From Xylophilus sp. (GTDB lineage Bacteria; Pseudomonadota; Gammaproteobacteria; Burkholderiales; Burkholderiaceae_C), in the NCBI GenBank assembly GCA_009914555.1, contig WNDY01000016.1, positions 1-64,000 on the forward strand: DNA of 64,000 nucleotides, given 5' to 3'. The notes beneath the pieces are model-generated. The model was not told the DNA's origin. It made no database searches and worked only from the letters and a program-made list of their open reading frames with translations. Shown here piece by piece: positions 1 through 8,899 of the stretch. Positions within the stretch are counted from its first letter, which is position 1, and every line of letters begins with the position of its first letter. Both the position numbers and the translations under genes were made by a program.

Positions 1-250
1 AAGCGTTCTCCTCCTCCAGCCGCGCCACTTCACGTTTGAGCCGTGCATGTTCGGCCAACTCCAAGCGTTGTGCCTGATCGTCCTGGTCGTGCCGCCGCGC
101 CTGGGCGCGCCAACTGTACAGCTGGGCAGGCTGCAACCCCAGATCACGAGCCACCGTGGTTACCCCTTCTGTGGCCGCTCGCAACAGTGCCTGCTGCCTG
201 AACTCCAGGCTGAACTCCTGCCCCTTTCTGCCTGCCTTGCTCTTGGTCAT
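1..250 (-). CDS. IS3-family transposase OrfA, partial at window edge
   Basis: Translation from the ATG at 250 gives 83 residues before the window ends. Residues about 25-47 (TTVARDLGLQPAQLYSWR) form a helix-turn-helix of the IS3 OrfA type that binds the element ends. From about residue 65 a leucine/glutamate-rich heptad stretch (LKREVARLEEEN) looks like the leucine zipper these proteins use to multimerise. In IS3 elements OrfA is followed by OrfB with a DDE domain made by programmed frameshift; that part is outside the window. Codons such as AGA, AGG and GTA are commoner than in neighbouring genes, as expected of a mobile gene. Confidence 0.85.
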   Translation of the reverse strand, partial: MTKSKAGRKGQEFSLEFRQQALLRAATEGVTTVARDLGLQPAQLYSWRAQARRHDQDDQAQRLELAEHARLKREVARLEEENA

Positions 251-289
251 CGTCCACCTCCTATTGCGATAGTTAATCGCTTATAGGGG

Positions 290-314
290 TGTCCGTGAAA
301 CGGGGGCAAGATCA
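290..314 (-). repeat. IS3 terminal inverted repeat
   Basis: Read on the minus strand from 314, the sequence TGATCTTGCCCCCG followed by TTTCACGGACA matches the general form of IS3-group ends (TG start, C-run, GTTTCACGGACA). It lies 40 bp upstream of the orfA start. Its first three bases (TGA) now serve as the stop codon of the interrupted vapC gene. Confidence 0.7.
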
Positions 315-680
315 CTCACCTTGCTGCAACACCGCTGCCGCCAGCCAGACATCCGGCACGTCTGCAGCACGCAGCGCAAGCTGGGCGCAGAGGCTGCGCA
401 GCACCGGCCATTCCGCGCCCAGCACAGCCAGTTCCACGCCTTCGGCGTCCAGCACCGTATCGACGAACCGCAGCGCATCCACCATCGGCGTCGGCTCGGG
501 AAAGATGCGCGGATTGACCCCCAGCCGCAGAAAGCTGGCCACCACCAAGGGTTGCAGGCGCAACGGCGCCCCCTGCCCCGCCTGCTCTACCGCCTGCTCC
601 AGCCAAGCGCGCGCCGGCGCATGGTGCGGGTGGTCGCCGCGCGAGGCAGCCACCAGTACGTTGACGTCAGGCGTCGTCAT
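312..680 (-). pseudogene. vapC: VapC-type PIN-domain toxin, C-terminus removed by IS insertion
   Basis: VapC toxins are Mg-dependent PIN-domain RNases held inactive by VapB. The N-terminal acidic motif (DVNVLVAAS, Asp 5) is present, as are the FLRLGVNPRIF segment and the later VPDVWLAA Asp. Translation then stops after LQQGE. Family members continue for 20-30 residues with a fourth acidic patch (usually a TFDRDF-like motif). The stop is the TGA of the IS3 inverted repeat (312-314), so the element inserted right after the GAG codon. The start overlaps the vapB end by 14 bp, the usual vapBC arrangement. The toxin is probably inactive or weak because part of the catalytic centre is missing. Confidence 0.8.
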
Positions 681-915
681 CGCCGGCCGCTTCGCGCAGC
701 GCCTTGTTGTCCAGCCCGGTCAAGCCGGCGGCCAGACCGCTGCGCCCGTAAAACACCGGCAGTTTCACCGCCGCAGCCTTGCGCCTGCCGGCTGCGGCAT
801 TCAGGCGCAACTGCAAGCCCTCCTCGATCAGCCGGGTCAGGCTGGTACCGCGCTGCGCAGCCAGCACCTTGGCCTGCGCCAGCAAAGCGTCATTCAGATT
901 CAGCGTCGTCTTCAT
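667..915 (-). CDS. vapB: VapB-type antitoxin (ribbon-helix-helix)
   Basis: 82 residues starting MKTTLNLNDALL at 915; an upstream in-frame ATG at 960 would add 15 residues that do not fit the family. Residues 1-35 make a ribbon-helix-helix unit (beta strand TTLNL, then helix DALLAQAKVLAAQ, turn RGTS, helix LTRLIEEGL), the DNA-binding fold of the Arc/CopG class. The basic C-terminal half would be the toxin-binding tail. The stop overlaps the vapC start by 14 bp. A perfect palindrome 48 bp upstream (963-976) is a likely operator for autorepression. With vapC disrupted, the antitoxin may be an orphan regulator. Confidence 0.8.
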   Translation of the reverse strand: MKTTLNLNDALLAQAKVLAAQRGTSLTRLIEEGLQLRLNAAAGRRKAAAVKLPVFYGRSGLAAGLTGLDNKALREAAGDDDA

Positions 916-962
916 GACAAACCACCTGTTGAGCCATCGGCAGATGGCCTCGCCTGACATCG

Positions 963-976
963 TACAGATTTCTGTA
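963..976. promoter_or_regulatory. Palindrome, probable VapB operator
   Basis: TACAGATTTCTGTA is a perfect 14-bp inverted repeat located 48 bp upstream of vapB and 75 bp upstream of the divergent lipoprotein gene at 1051. Ribbon-helix-helix antitoxins autoregulate through sites of this sort; assignment to VapB is inferred from position only. Confidence 0.45.
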
Positions 977-1050
977 TTCCCTGTCGCAACCTCCTACCCA
1001 TCCCTTTTCTTCCCCGCCCCAGGCACATCCGCAATAGGAGCCCGAGCATC

Positions 1051-3522
1051 ATGAAACCCTCTCTACGCAACCTCATGGCAGGGCTGGCCAGCGCCACCGC
1101 CCTGCTGCTTGCCGCCTGCGGCGGCGGGGGTGGAGGCGGCGGCGAATCAACCGCCACCCCGCCGACCGCCGTGGCCAGCGCCAGCCCTACGAGCGGCCCT
1201 GCAGGCACCACGGTCACGCTCGACGGCAGCGGCAGCAGCACGCCCAACGGCGGCACCCTCAGCTACGAGTGGAGCCTGGCCAGCCGGCCCGACGGCAGCG
1301 CCGCCGCCCTCTCCAACGCCGCCGACGCCAAGCCCACCTTCGTCATCGACCAGCCCGGCGAATACGTCGCCGCCCTCGTCGTCAAGGACGCCGTGGCCAG
1401 CAGCACCGCCGCGCGCGTCACCGTTACCGGCACCACCCTCGTGCCCGTGGCCGTCGTCACGCCGCAGACCCAGGGCGTGCTCGTGGGCGCCACCGTCACG
1501 CTCGACGGCAGCCAGAGCGTGCCGCCCACCGGCGTGGACGCCAGCGCGCTCAGCTACCAGTGGAAGCTCACCGAGCAGCCCACCGGCGGCACCGTCGCGC
1601 TCAGTGGCGCCACCAGCGCCAAGGCCACCTTCCTGGCCGAGAAGGTCGGCATCTACCGCGCCACCCTCGTCGTGAGCCACGGCGACCAGACCAGCGCGGC
1701 GGCCGAAGCCACCGTCACCGTCAGCACCGCCAACAGCAGCCCCGTCATCTCGCTGAACGTGCCCGCCACCGCCGTGCGCGGCGAGACCATCGTGCTCGAC
1801 GGCAGCGGCAGCAGCGACCCGGACGGCGACCAGCTGCACTACCGCTGGAGCATCCCGACCTACATTGCCAACATCGGCAACCCCAAGCCCCAAGCCTCCA
1901 ACGCGACCATCGGCAGCGCCACCAGCGCCAAGGCCACGTTCGTGCCCGACGCCGCCGGCACCTACTACTTCGACGTCACCGTCTACGACGGCAGCGTCGC
2001 CGCCACGCAGCGCGTCACCGTCAAGGTCACCAAGCCCGAAGGTGCCACCAACATCGAACCCGTGGCCCAGGTCGGTGCCGTCACGTTCGCCGAAGTCAAC
2101 GCCACCGAATGTGAGATCGGCGCCTATTGCGGCGTCTCCGCCAGCCGCTCCTACGACGCCGACGGCGACACGCTGACCTACAAATGGACCTGGTGGAACA
2201 CCGCCACGCCAGACATCAAGAACACCGCCACCGGCAGCAGCCTGATCCTCTCGGCGCTCGACCCGCGCACCACCGCCGCCACCTACGGCATACAGCTCGT
2301 CGCCAACGACGGCACCGTCGACAGCACCACCGCCAACTACACCGTCATCGTCAAGACGGGCGCCAACAAGGCCCTGTCCGCCAAGGTTACGGTGGACAGC
2401 GCCAAGGTGCTCAAGGGCGACACCATCACCTTCGACGGCAGCGGCAGCACCGACGCCAACGGCGACAAGCTCGAATACCTCTGGACCTTGACCGACCGGC
2501 CCGACGGCAGCACCGCCGTGCTGCAGAACGCCGGCACCGCCAGCAGCAAGGCCAGCATCGTGGCCGACCAGTCCGGCATCTACACCGTGCAATTGCAGCT
2601 ACGCGACTCCGCCGGTGCGGTCAGCACCGTGGCCACGGCCACGTCCAGTGCCAGCGTGTTCGCCAAGGAGAAGAACAACCCTCCGGTGGTGGCGAAGCTG
2701 TCGCTTTATGGAAGCGCCCGGCTGGACAGCGAGCCCGCGGCCGACCAGCCTCGCATTCTGCTTTCCGATTCCGCGCTGGCGGCCTACCTGACGATGTTCG
2801 ATCCGGACCAAGACACACCCCTGTACTACCTCGCCACGCCAACCAGGCAGCCGGCGGGCAGCGCACTCTCGGCGGTTTCCGGCTCTTACGGCGTTGACGG
2901 AAGCGGAGGCACGACCAATACCAGCAGCCTCGGCTCCGTCAAGGTGGCCGGTGAATACGAGGTCGAAGTGATCCTCAGCGACGGCGTGGCCAGTTCCGCG
3001 GCCAAGCGTGCCAGCATCAGTTTCGTGGAGCAGGCGAATTTCCCCTCCCTGTTGATCGAAAGCGGCATCGGTATCGGAGCCGCAGCGCCAACAACCTATT
3101 CGCAGGGCTTCTTCCCCTTTGCGACGAAGGGCCTTCTCACTGTGCTGAGTAGTTCGGGCAACTTGTACAGTTCCTTCAACGTTTGGTATCGCCTGACGGC
3201 GTTCGACCAGGACTACACCATCACGGGCCTGCAGGCCACCTCGGCGGTCAGCGGCTACGCGCCCAGCTTCAGCGGGCTGGCCAACGGCCAGGTCATCCGC
3301 AAGGGCGAGAAGGTAACGTTCTCCCTCCAGCGGCCCAGCATCCCCGACGAAGCCGTGCTCGCAGCGCAGTTGTCCGCGATCCTGGCTTCATCCGGCGCCA
3401 GCAGCGACGCCTACACGACCGAACTGACGCGCCAGGCAGCACTGCTGGCGGCCTACCAGTTCACCTGGTCCTTCCGTGTGGCGGAGCGGGACGGCTACAC
3501 CTTCTACTTCGGCCCGAATTGA
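1051..3522 (+). CDS. Large PKD-repeat lipoprotein
   Basis: 823 residues. The N-terminus is a lipoprotein signal: a hydrophobic stretch ending LLLAAC with Cys 23, then a poly-glycine linker, so the mature protein should be lipid-anchored and probably surface- or periplasm-facing. At least five tandem PKD-like immunoglobulin-fold modules of about 95 residues follow (roughly 40-540), recognised by repeated LDGSGS, (S)DPDGD or DANGD, YxW and AxVVxDG motifs. PKD arrays are usually adhesive or spacer domains in cell-surface proteins. The last 280 residues (LSLYGSARL onward) have no motif I recognise. A GGAG-type ribosome-binding site precedes the ATG. There is no linked secretion gene, and a strong hairpin follows the stop. 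The exact ligand is unknown. Confidence 0.8.
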   Translation: MKPSLRNLMAGLASATALLLAACGGGGGGGGESTATPPTAVASASPTSGPAGTTVTLDGSGSSTPNGGTLSYEWSLASRPDGSAAALSNAADAKPTFVIDQPGEYVAALVVKDAVASSTAARVTVTGTTLVPVAVVTPQTQGVLVGATVTLDGSQSVPPTGVDASALSYQWKLTEQPTGGTVALSGATSAKATFLAEKVGIYRATLVVSHGDQTSAAAEATVTVSTANSSPVISLNVPATAVRGETIVLDGSGSSDPDGDQLHYRWSIPTYIANIGNPKPQASNATIGSATSAKATFVPDAAGTYYFDVTVYDGSVAATQRVTVKVTKPEGATNIEPVAQVGAVTFAEVNATECEIGAYCGVSASRSYDADGDTLTYKWTWWNTATPDIKNTATGSSLILSALDPRTTAATYGIQLVANDGTVDSTTANYTVIVKTGANKALSAKVTVDSAKVLKGDTITFDGSGSTDANGDKLEYLWTLTDRPDGSTAVLQNAGTASSKASIVADQSGIYTVQLQLRDSAGAVSTVATATSSASVFAKEKNNPPVVAKLSLYGSARLDSEPAADQPRILLSDSALAAYLTMFDPDQDTPLYYLATPTRQPAGSALSAVSGSYGVDGSGGTTNTSSLGSVKVAGEYEVEVILSDGVASSAAKRASISFVEQANFPSLLIESGIGIGAAAPTTYSQGFFPFATKGLLTVLSSSGNLYSSFNVWYRLTAFDQDYTITGLQATSAVSGYAPSFSGLANGQVIRKGEKVTFSLQRPSIPDEAVLAAQLSAILASSGASSDAYTTELTRQAALLAAYQFTWSFRVAERDGYTFYFGPN

Positions 3523-3535
3523 CACCTCCCATCTT

Positions 3536-3565
3536 CGCGACCCGCTTCGGACGAAGCGGGTCGCG
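3536..3565 (+). terminator. Stem-loop after PKD lipoprotein gene
   Basis: CGCGACCCGCTTCG (3536-3549) pairs perfectly with CGAAGCGGGTCGCG (3552-3565) around a two-base centre. It sits 13 bp past the stop at 3522. There is no clean U-run, so it may act as a stabilising hairpin as well as a terminator. Confidence 0.6.
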
Positions 3566-3569
3566 TGGG

Positions 3570-3918
3570 CACCGAAGGAATGCGCATATCGAATCACGAA
3601 GAATGAGCTGGCGAACCATTATTGAAACAGTTTGCAAGGAGAATACAATTTCCCGAAATAAGAACAAAAGAAAAAGCCATTGAAACGGTCCAGCACCATG
3701 CCAATCGGCCCATAAATCCTGCTTTTCAGGCAGGAGGAGACGACTTTGTTTTTTATTTTCGCCGATAAAACATCTGTCCCGGCAGGGCCAATTCCGGGCA
3801 ATGGCCAGCCGTGCGGGTTTCCTCCAATATTCGCCCGTCCTCTCGGCGGCCTGCCGGCCAATGGGGGACGTTTCAACCACCCGTGTGCTTGCACACATTT
3901 CCTCTGGAGTATGTTGGT
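3570..3918. other. AT-richer intergenic leader of the Slam-substrate gene
   Basis: About 350 bp without a convincing gene, clearly lower in GC than its surroundings. It holds a short hairpin (TCCTGC 3717-3722 with GCAGGA 3730-3735) and, near 3640-3656, a GAGAATACAATTTC stretch that only weakly resembles a Fur box. No complete promoter is evident. Given the haem-uptake character of the genes downstream, iron control would be expected, but this sequence does not prove it. Confidence 0.4.
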
Positions 3919-4743
3919 ATGAAAAAGACTTTGATCGCTGCAGCACTGTTCGCGGTATTCGGTGCTGCCCATGCTTATGATTCGGTCGGCACTTCGACGA
4001 ATAACAATATCGTCCAGGTCGGCGGCTCGACTTTCGCCGATACCCACTTCCACGGGCCGAACGGCGCCCCAGGAGTGGGCTTCGTCGAAACCAGTTCTGG
4101 GGCCGGTGATGGTTTCATCATCAGCCTGCAGAGCATCAACCCCTACAGCTACAAGGACAGTTCCACGACGTCCGGCGGGGTGGCATTCCAGCGGTATCAA
4201 CTGCTGGGTTACACCCATGAAGATCCCGAGGAGGGAGGCACCGTCTCCACCAACTTCAACTGGTTCAAGGTGCCGACGATCAGCCAGCAGGTGTACTTCG
4301 GCATCGCCACCAACGATCCGACCAGCTCGACGGCGCGGAGGGACGCCGCCTTTGAGGTTGGCGACCAAACCGGCTGCGTCGTACCCAACAGCGCGACCAG
4401 CTATGCGACGGCAGGCTTTCTGGTGCCGTCGGGCTACACCAGCACGACGCCGATCATCCTGACCGGCACGCTGAACCTGGCGGTCTCGGGTACCACGGCG
4501 ACCTCGCTGTCCGGCGACCTGTCCGGCAGCAGCTACAACCTGAACATTGCTGCCAACACCATCAACTCGACGGCCGGCACCTTCAGCGGCGACTCCACGC
4601 TGTCCGGCGCCGCCACCGGCTCCGGCACGAGCAGCGGTCACTTCTACGGCAGCGGCACCACCAGCGCCGTGGCCGGCGTGGCTGCGAGCGATGCCACCAG
4701 CGCCACCGCCTACGTCGCCTCCTTCGGCGGCATCAAGAACTGA
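3919..4743 (+). CDS. Secreted Slam-substrate-like protein (hemophilin-like)
   Basis: 274 residues starting MKKTLIAAALFAVFGAAHA, a Sec signal peptide cleaved after AHA; no lipobox Cys, so it should be released rather than lipidated. The start at 3919 has GGAG 10 bp upstream. The C-terminal third is rich in short beta motifs (STLSGAATGSG, SGHFYGSGTTSAVAG) resembling the G-x-F-x-G...A...G signature at the end of the eight-stranded barrel of Slam-dependent proteins such as hemophilin and TbpB-type lobes. The next gene is a Slam translocon and the one after is a haem oxygenase, which supports a haem-binding exported protein. The family assignment rests on context and this motif; the N-terminal domain is not recognised. 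The reading frame is intact. Confidence 0.55.
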   Translation: MKKTLIAAALFAVFGAAHAYDSVGTSTNNNIVQVGGSTFADTHFHGPNGAPGVGFVETSSGAGDGFIISLQSINPYSYKDSSTTSGGVAFQRYQLLGYTHEDPEEGGTVSTNFNWFKVPTISQQVYFGIATNDPTSSTARRDAAFEVGDQTGCVVPNSATSYATAGFLVPSGYTSTTPIILTGTLNLAVSGTTATSLSGDLSGSSYNLNIAANTINSTAGTFSGDSTLSGAATGSGTSSGHFYGSGTTSAVAGVAASDATSATAYVASFGGIKN

Positions 4744-4806
4744 CCTGGCGTTTCTTTCGCCTCTTCTGAAAGACCGCAAAGGCTGAAATCCCATGATGTC
4801 CCCCCC

Positions 4807-4830
4807 AGAACCTGCCTCCGGGCAGGTTCT
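4807..4830 (+). terminator. Hairpin between Slam substrate and Slam genes
   Basis: AGAACCTGCC (4807-4816) pairs perfectly with GGCAGGTTCT (4821-4830) around TCCG, followed by GTCTTA. It lies in the 117-bp gap before the Slam gene and could give partial termination, so that substrate is made in excess of translocon. Confidence 0.65.
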
Positions 4831-4860
4831 GTCTTATGGACCGGCGCATTTCCCTTTTCC

Positions 4861-6333
4861 ATGACCCCTCTCCTGCTCTTACCCTCCCGCGTGCGCCGGC
4901 TGGCCGCGTGGCTCCTCAGCCTTTCCACCGCCTGCGCTGCCTCGGCGCAGCAGGACACGGCCGACCGGCTCTGGCAGGGTGTCGAGCAGCAGCAGCGCCG
5001 GCCCGCCGCGCCCGCGCCGCTCGACGAGGATGCCCAGCGCACGCTGCACGACCCCGCCCTCGCCGCGCTCACGCAGACGCCGCAGGCGCGCGTGCAGCAG
5101 TTGCTCGGGGCGGTACTGAACGCGGTGAACCACCGCGACTGGTTCGGCGCCGACCGGCTGCTGCGCCAGTATGCCCAGGTGCCGGGCCATGACCCGGCGC
5201 TGTTCGACTTCGTGGAGGCGAGCCGGCTCGCAGCCGATGGCCAGCACGACGCGGCGATCGAGAAATACCGCGCGGTCTTACAGTCCAATCCGGCATTCGT
5301 GCGCGGCGAGTTGGACCTGGCGCGCGTACTGTATGCCGACAACCGCCTGCGCGACGCGCGCGAGGTTTTCGCCCGCCTGCGCGGCCGGCCGCTGCCGCCG
5401 GCGGTGGAGCGCCACATCGACGAATACCGCGGGGCGATCGACCGGCGCGCGCGGCCGCAGTTCTCGCTGACGCTCTCGGCCGTGCGCGAGGACAACGTGA
5501 ACAGCGCCTCCACCGTGGTGGACCCGTGCGCGCTGGTTTTCTACGGCACCTGCCTGCAGAACAACCCGGGCGAGAAGAAGGCCGACACCGGCGTCTATTT
5601 CGAGGCCATCCTCAACAAGCTCTGGCCGCTCGCAGGCAACCACGGGCTTCTGTTGCGCAGCATCAACTACGGCAACCATTACCGCCGCGAGGACGATTAC
5701 GACAATATCGTCTCGACGACCTATTTCGGCTACCAGTTCTCTTAGGCGCGCAACCAGTTCCAGTTCCTGCCCTTGTTCGAATTCGACGACGAGGGCGGGC
5801 GCAAGGTGTATCACGCCTTTGGCGCGCGCGCGGGTTATCTGCGCCAGTTGAACGAACGCGCGCAGGTGGAGGCTACCTACGAATACAAGGCCCGGCGCTT
5901 CTCACCGATTTTCTCCGAGAATATCCAGGGCGATTTCCGTGCCGTTTCGCTGTTCGGCAATTATGCGCTGGCCCCCGGCCTGCTCGGTTATGGCAGCCTG
6001 ATCTGGCGCGAGAGCGAAGCGCGGCAGCAGATTTTTCATTACCGCGAGAAAGCAGCCCGCCTCGGTATTTTCAAGAATTTCTCGGGCCAGGTGACGGTGA
6101 ATGCAGCCTACGGCTGGCGCGGGCGGCAGGCGAAGATCGCCAACGCGGTTTTCGGCCGGCGCCAGCGCGACCACAAAGGCAGCATCTACCTGAACGTTTC
6201 CCTGCCCGGTTATGCGTGGCACGGGCTGACGCCGACCATGACCTACGAATACCGCGACAACCGCAGCAGCATTCCGCATGCCTACGATTACGAGAAGAAC
6301 CGGCTGGTGCTGGGGGTCAGCAAGGTTTTCTGA
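4861..6333 (+). pseudogene. Slam-type surface/secreted protein translocon, in-frame UAG
   Basis: Slam (surface lipoprotein assembly modifier, DUF560) is an outer-membrane protein with a periplasmic TPR domain and a C-terminal barrel that delivers TbpB- or hemophilin-like proteins to the surface. The open frame spans 490 codons, the normal size. It has a signal sequence, a TPR region (about 75-185: GQHDAAIEKYRAVLQ, VRGELDLARVLYADNRLRDA) and then alternating beta strands ending LVLGVSKVF. Codon 295 (5743-5745) is UAG, between YQFS and ARNQFQF at the start of the barrel; the frame reads on without other damage. Unless read through, only the TPR half is made. A CAG or GAG codon one base away would restore the protein. 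Confidence 0.75.
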
Positions 6334-6468
6334 GACTGCGCCATGCGTCGCTCCCCCCTTCTTTCTTTTCTTCACCTCATCGGAATCCCCGGCCCATTTC
6401 CCTTTCGCTCTCCCCGGGCGCATGCCCGTTTTTTCTTTCTTTCTTCACCCCCACCCTGTCGATCGACC

Positions 6469-7095
6469 ATGACAACACCGGCTTCCACCCTTGAACACGC
6501 CAGCCGCCGCCAGCGGCTGAAGGCCGCCACCCACTAGATCCACGACCGGCTCGACCGGCGCATCACGGCCTGCCAGCCGTTCGCCGACCGCGCGCGCTAC
6601 GCAGCCTTCCTGCGCACGCAGCACCGGTTGCACCGCGACGTGGAGGCGCTCTATGCCGACCCGGTGCTCAATGTGCTGCTGCCCGGCCTGCGCGAGCGCA
6701 GCCGGCTCGCCCTGGTCGAGCAGGATCTGGCCGACCTGGGTGCGCAGACGGAGGGCACGGCGCTGCCAGCGCCCGCCTTCGCACCCGCCGCCGGCGCGCC
6801 GGCGACGAACATGGCCACCGCGCTGGGATGGCTCTATACGGTGGAGGGCTCGAACATCGGCGCGGCGTTCCTGCTCAAGGCCGCCGCCGGGCTGGGGCTG
6901 GACGCGGGCTTCGGCGCCCGGCACCTGGCGCCGCATGCCGACGGCCGCGCGGCCCACTGGCGCGACTTCATCGCCCAGCTGGACGAAGTGCGGCTGTCCG
7001 CGGCCGAAGAGAGCCGCGTGGATGCGGGCGCGCAGGCTGCGTTTGCCGCCGCGTTGGCCTATGCGCAGCAGTATCTGCCGGTGGCGGACGAATGA
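6469..7095 (+). pseudogene. Haem oxygenase (biliverdin-producing), in-frame UAG
   Basis: Bacterial haem oxygenases open imported haem to release iron. The 208-codon frame begins at 6469, and the haem-binding helix LKAATH...IHDRLD is recognisable, with the proximal His in it. The middle has the glycine-rich distal-helix region (LGWLYTVEGSNIGAAFLLKAA) typical of HemO/BphO-like proteins. Codon 23 (6535-6537) is UAG, right after ATH where relatives usually have an acidic or polar residue. The first ATG after the stop (6628) would omit the haem-ligand helix. The gene follows Slam by 135 bp and its stop overlaps the next gene start (ATGA), so this was a coupled operon. Confidence 0.75.
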
Positions 7096-8415
7096 ACGGA
7101 AAAGGGATACGTCAGCCATTCTTTCCGCCGCCCCGGCCTGCCGGCCGCCGGCTCGCGCACCTGTTGGCCCCAGGGCTACCCGCGCCTGCCGCGGCAGGCG
7201 CGGGCGCGGGCGCGGACACCGGCGGCGCCGTGGTGCAGTCCTGACAGGCAGCCTACGACCGAGCGCAAAGCGCCCATAAGACGGGGGACCTGGAGTCCGC
7301 CGAGCGGGCGGCGCGCGAGGCGCTCGCCCAGGCCTGTGCCGGCAGGAGGACACGCGATCCTTCGTGGCCGCCAGCCTCAACCTGCTGGCGCTGGTGGGCC
7401 AGCGCCAGGGCCATGCCGACGAGGCCGCCGGTCTGCTGCGCAAGGCACTGGCAGCCGGCGAGCAGGTGCCCGACGGCGAGGTCGGTGCGGCAGCGCTAGC
7501 GCTCAACCTCGGCAGCGCGCTCGACGCGGCGGGCCGCGGCGACGAGGCCCTGACAGCCTGGCGGCGCAGCCTGGAGATCGTCGAGCGCCCGCCGGCGGAC
7601 GCACCGGTGCGCGCCCAGGCCCTCGCCGCGCGCTACAACCAGCGCCTGCTGGGCGACCGGGCCTGCCTGTCTGCGGCGCTGCGGGCCGAGGCGCTGGAGC
7701 GGTAGGCGCAGCTGCAGCAGCGCCAGGGTGCGCTGGCCGCCGCGTGCGCATCGCTCGAACAGGCGCTCGCGTTGCGCGAGCAGGCGGCGCCGGGCGACCC
7801 GGCGGCGCTGCTGCGCACGCTCTCGGCGTTGGCCGATGTGTGGGGGCAGGTGGGTGACCACGACGGCGCCGCGCCGCTGCACGAGCGCGCGGCGGCAATG
7901 CTGGAGCGCAGCGAGCCGCAGAGTGCGGCGCAGGCGGAGGCGCTGGCTGGCCACCTCAACGAACTGGGGCTCTGGCACCTGCAGCACCGGGAGTACGACG
8001 GGGCCGGCCGGCTGCTGCAGCGCTCGCTGGCCATCGTGCAGGCGCGCGACGCGGGCAGCCTGGAGACGACGCGCGCGGCGACGACGCGCAGGCCCAGGCG
8101 CTGTACGGCCGCGCGCTGGCGATCTACGAGGCCCACGGCGAAGCGGCCGAGGCGCTGCTGGGCCAGGCCCAGGGGCTGAACTTCCTGGCGGGGCAGGACT
8201 ACCGCCGCCGGCGCCTGGCGCAGGCCGAGACGCGCTTTCTTCGCGCGCTGGCGCTGACCGAGCGGGCGGCCAGCCCGCAGTCGCCGCGGCTGCTGCCGCT
8301 GCTGGACAATCTGGCCACGCTCTACCGCAGCCAGCAGCGCGAGGGCCAGGCCCGGCCCTATGCCGAGCGCGCCGAGCGGCTGCGCGAGGCGCAGCCGCAG
8401 CCATCGGCGTCCTGA
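7092..8415 (+). pseudogene. TPR-repeat protein, multiply broken
   Basis: The frame opens with ATG at 7092, overlapping the haem oxygenase stop. Coding-quality sequence continues to 8415 only if several lesions are bridged: a UGA at 7242-7244 (VQS then QAAYDRAQSAH), a frame change near 7335-7350, a UAG at 7703-7705 (ALER then AQLQQRQG), and another frame change near 8080-8100. The joined product is an alanine/leucine-rich TPR protein (VAASLNLLALVGQRQGHADE, DDAQAQALYGRALAIYEAHG, LLDNLATLYRSQQREGQARP) of about 440 residues. Genes of this sort accompany some Slam loci, but no function can be assigned. With four defects it is the most degraded gene of the locus. Confidence 0.7.
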
Positions 8416-8426
8416 GGAGAACGGCA

Positions 8427-8852
8427 GTGCAAGAACTTGGCGAATTGCCTTCACTCGCTCCCGCGACCATGGCCACCGCGCGCTCGCCGCTGGTGCGCGC
8501 GCTGCTGCTGGCGCTGGCCGTGGCGAGCCTGGGCCTGGCCGCGCTGGGGCTGGCCACACCGGGGCTGCCGAGCACCGAGTTCGTGCTGCTGGCGGCCTGG
8601 GCCGCCGCGCGCAGTTCGCCGCGCTTTCACCGCTGGCTGCTGGACAGCCGGCTGTTCGGGCCCTCGCTGCGCTACTGGCGCGACGGTGGCCGCGTCAGCC
8701 GGCGCGCCAAGTGGGCCGCCAGCGCATCCATGCTGGCCTGCGCGGCGCTGCTGGTCTGGACAGTGCCGCACCGTTGGGCGGTGGCAGCGGCCATCGCCTG
8801 CATGGCAGGCGTGCAGGTCTGGCTGTGGCGCCGCCCCGAACCGCCGGGCTGA
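8427..8852 (+). CDS. YbaN-family (DUF454) inner-membrane protein
   Basis: 141 residues. I chose the GTG at 8427 because GAGGAGA (8414-8420) lies at the right distance; an ATG at 8469 is the alternative. The family hallmark is a short hydrophobic N-terminal hairpin with LGLATPGLPSTEFVLLAAW, then SPRFHRWLLDSRLFGPSLRYW, then a second pair of hydrophobic segments. This matches DUF454 proteins such as E. coli YbaN, small inner-membrane proteins of unknown role. It follows the degraded TPR gene by 11 bp and may have been co-transcribed with it. Confidence 0.85.
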   Translation: MQELGELPSLAPATMATARSPLVRALLLALAVASLGLAALGLATPGLPSTEFVLLAAWAAARSSPRFHRWLLDSRLFGPSLRYWRDGGRVSRRAKWAASASMLACAALLVWTVPHRWAVAAAIACMAGVQVWLWRRPEPPG

Positions 8853-8899
8853 CCGTCCGTCCGCCTGTCCGTGTTTGTTATTTCCGAAAGGTGGTTGTC

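Larger units (their letters stand above)
1..314 (-). mobile_element. IS3-family insertion sequence, partial (one end)
   Basis: The window opens inside an IS3-type element read on the minus strand. What is visible is the start of orfA and a terminal inverted repeat whose outer edge reads TGATCTTGCCCCCG inward from 314, with the GTTTCACGGACA continuation typical of IS3-group ends. The rest of the element (orfB and the other end) lies beyond base 1, so completeness and target duplication cannot be judged. The outer edge abuts the vapC toxin gene and has truncated it. Confidence 0.8.

Noticed and set aside
1147-2592. Minus-strand Gly/Val-rich open frame opposite the PKD lipoprotein
   Set aside because: Composition is the complement of the PKD repeats; no start signal or domain.
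3640-3656. Fur box upstream of the Slam substrate
   Set aside because: GAGAATACAATTTC matches the Fur consensus too poorly to be called as a site; mentioned only as a weak resemblance.
3906-3912. GGAGTAT before the Slam-substrate start as a repeat box
   Set aside because: No partner box at the required distance; it is more simply the ribosome-binding region.
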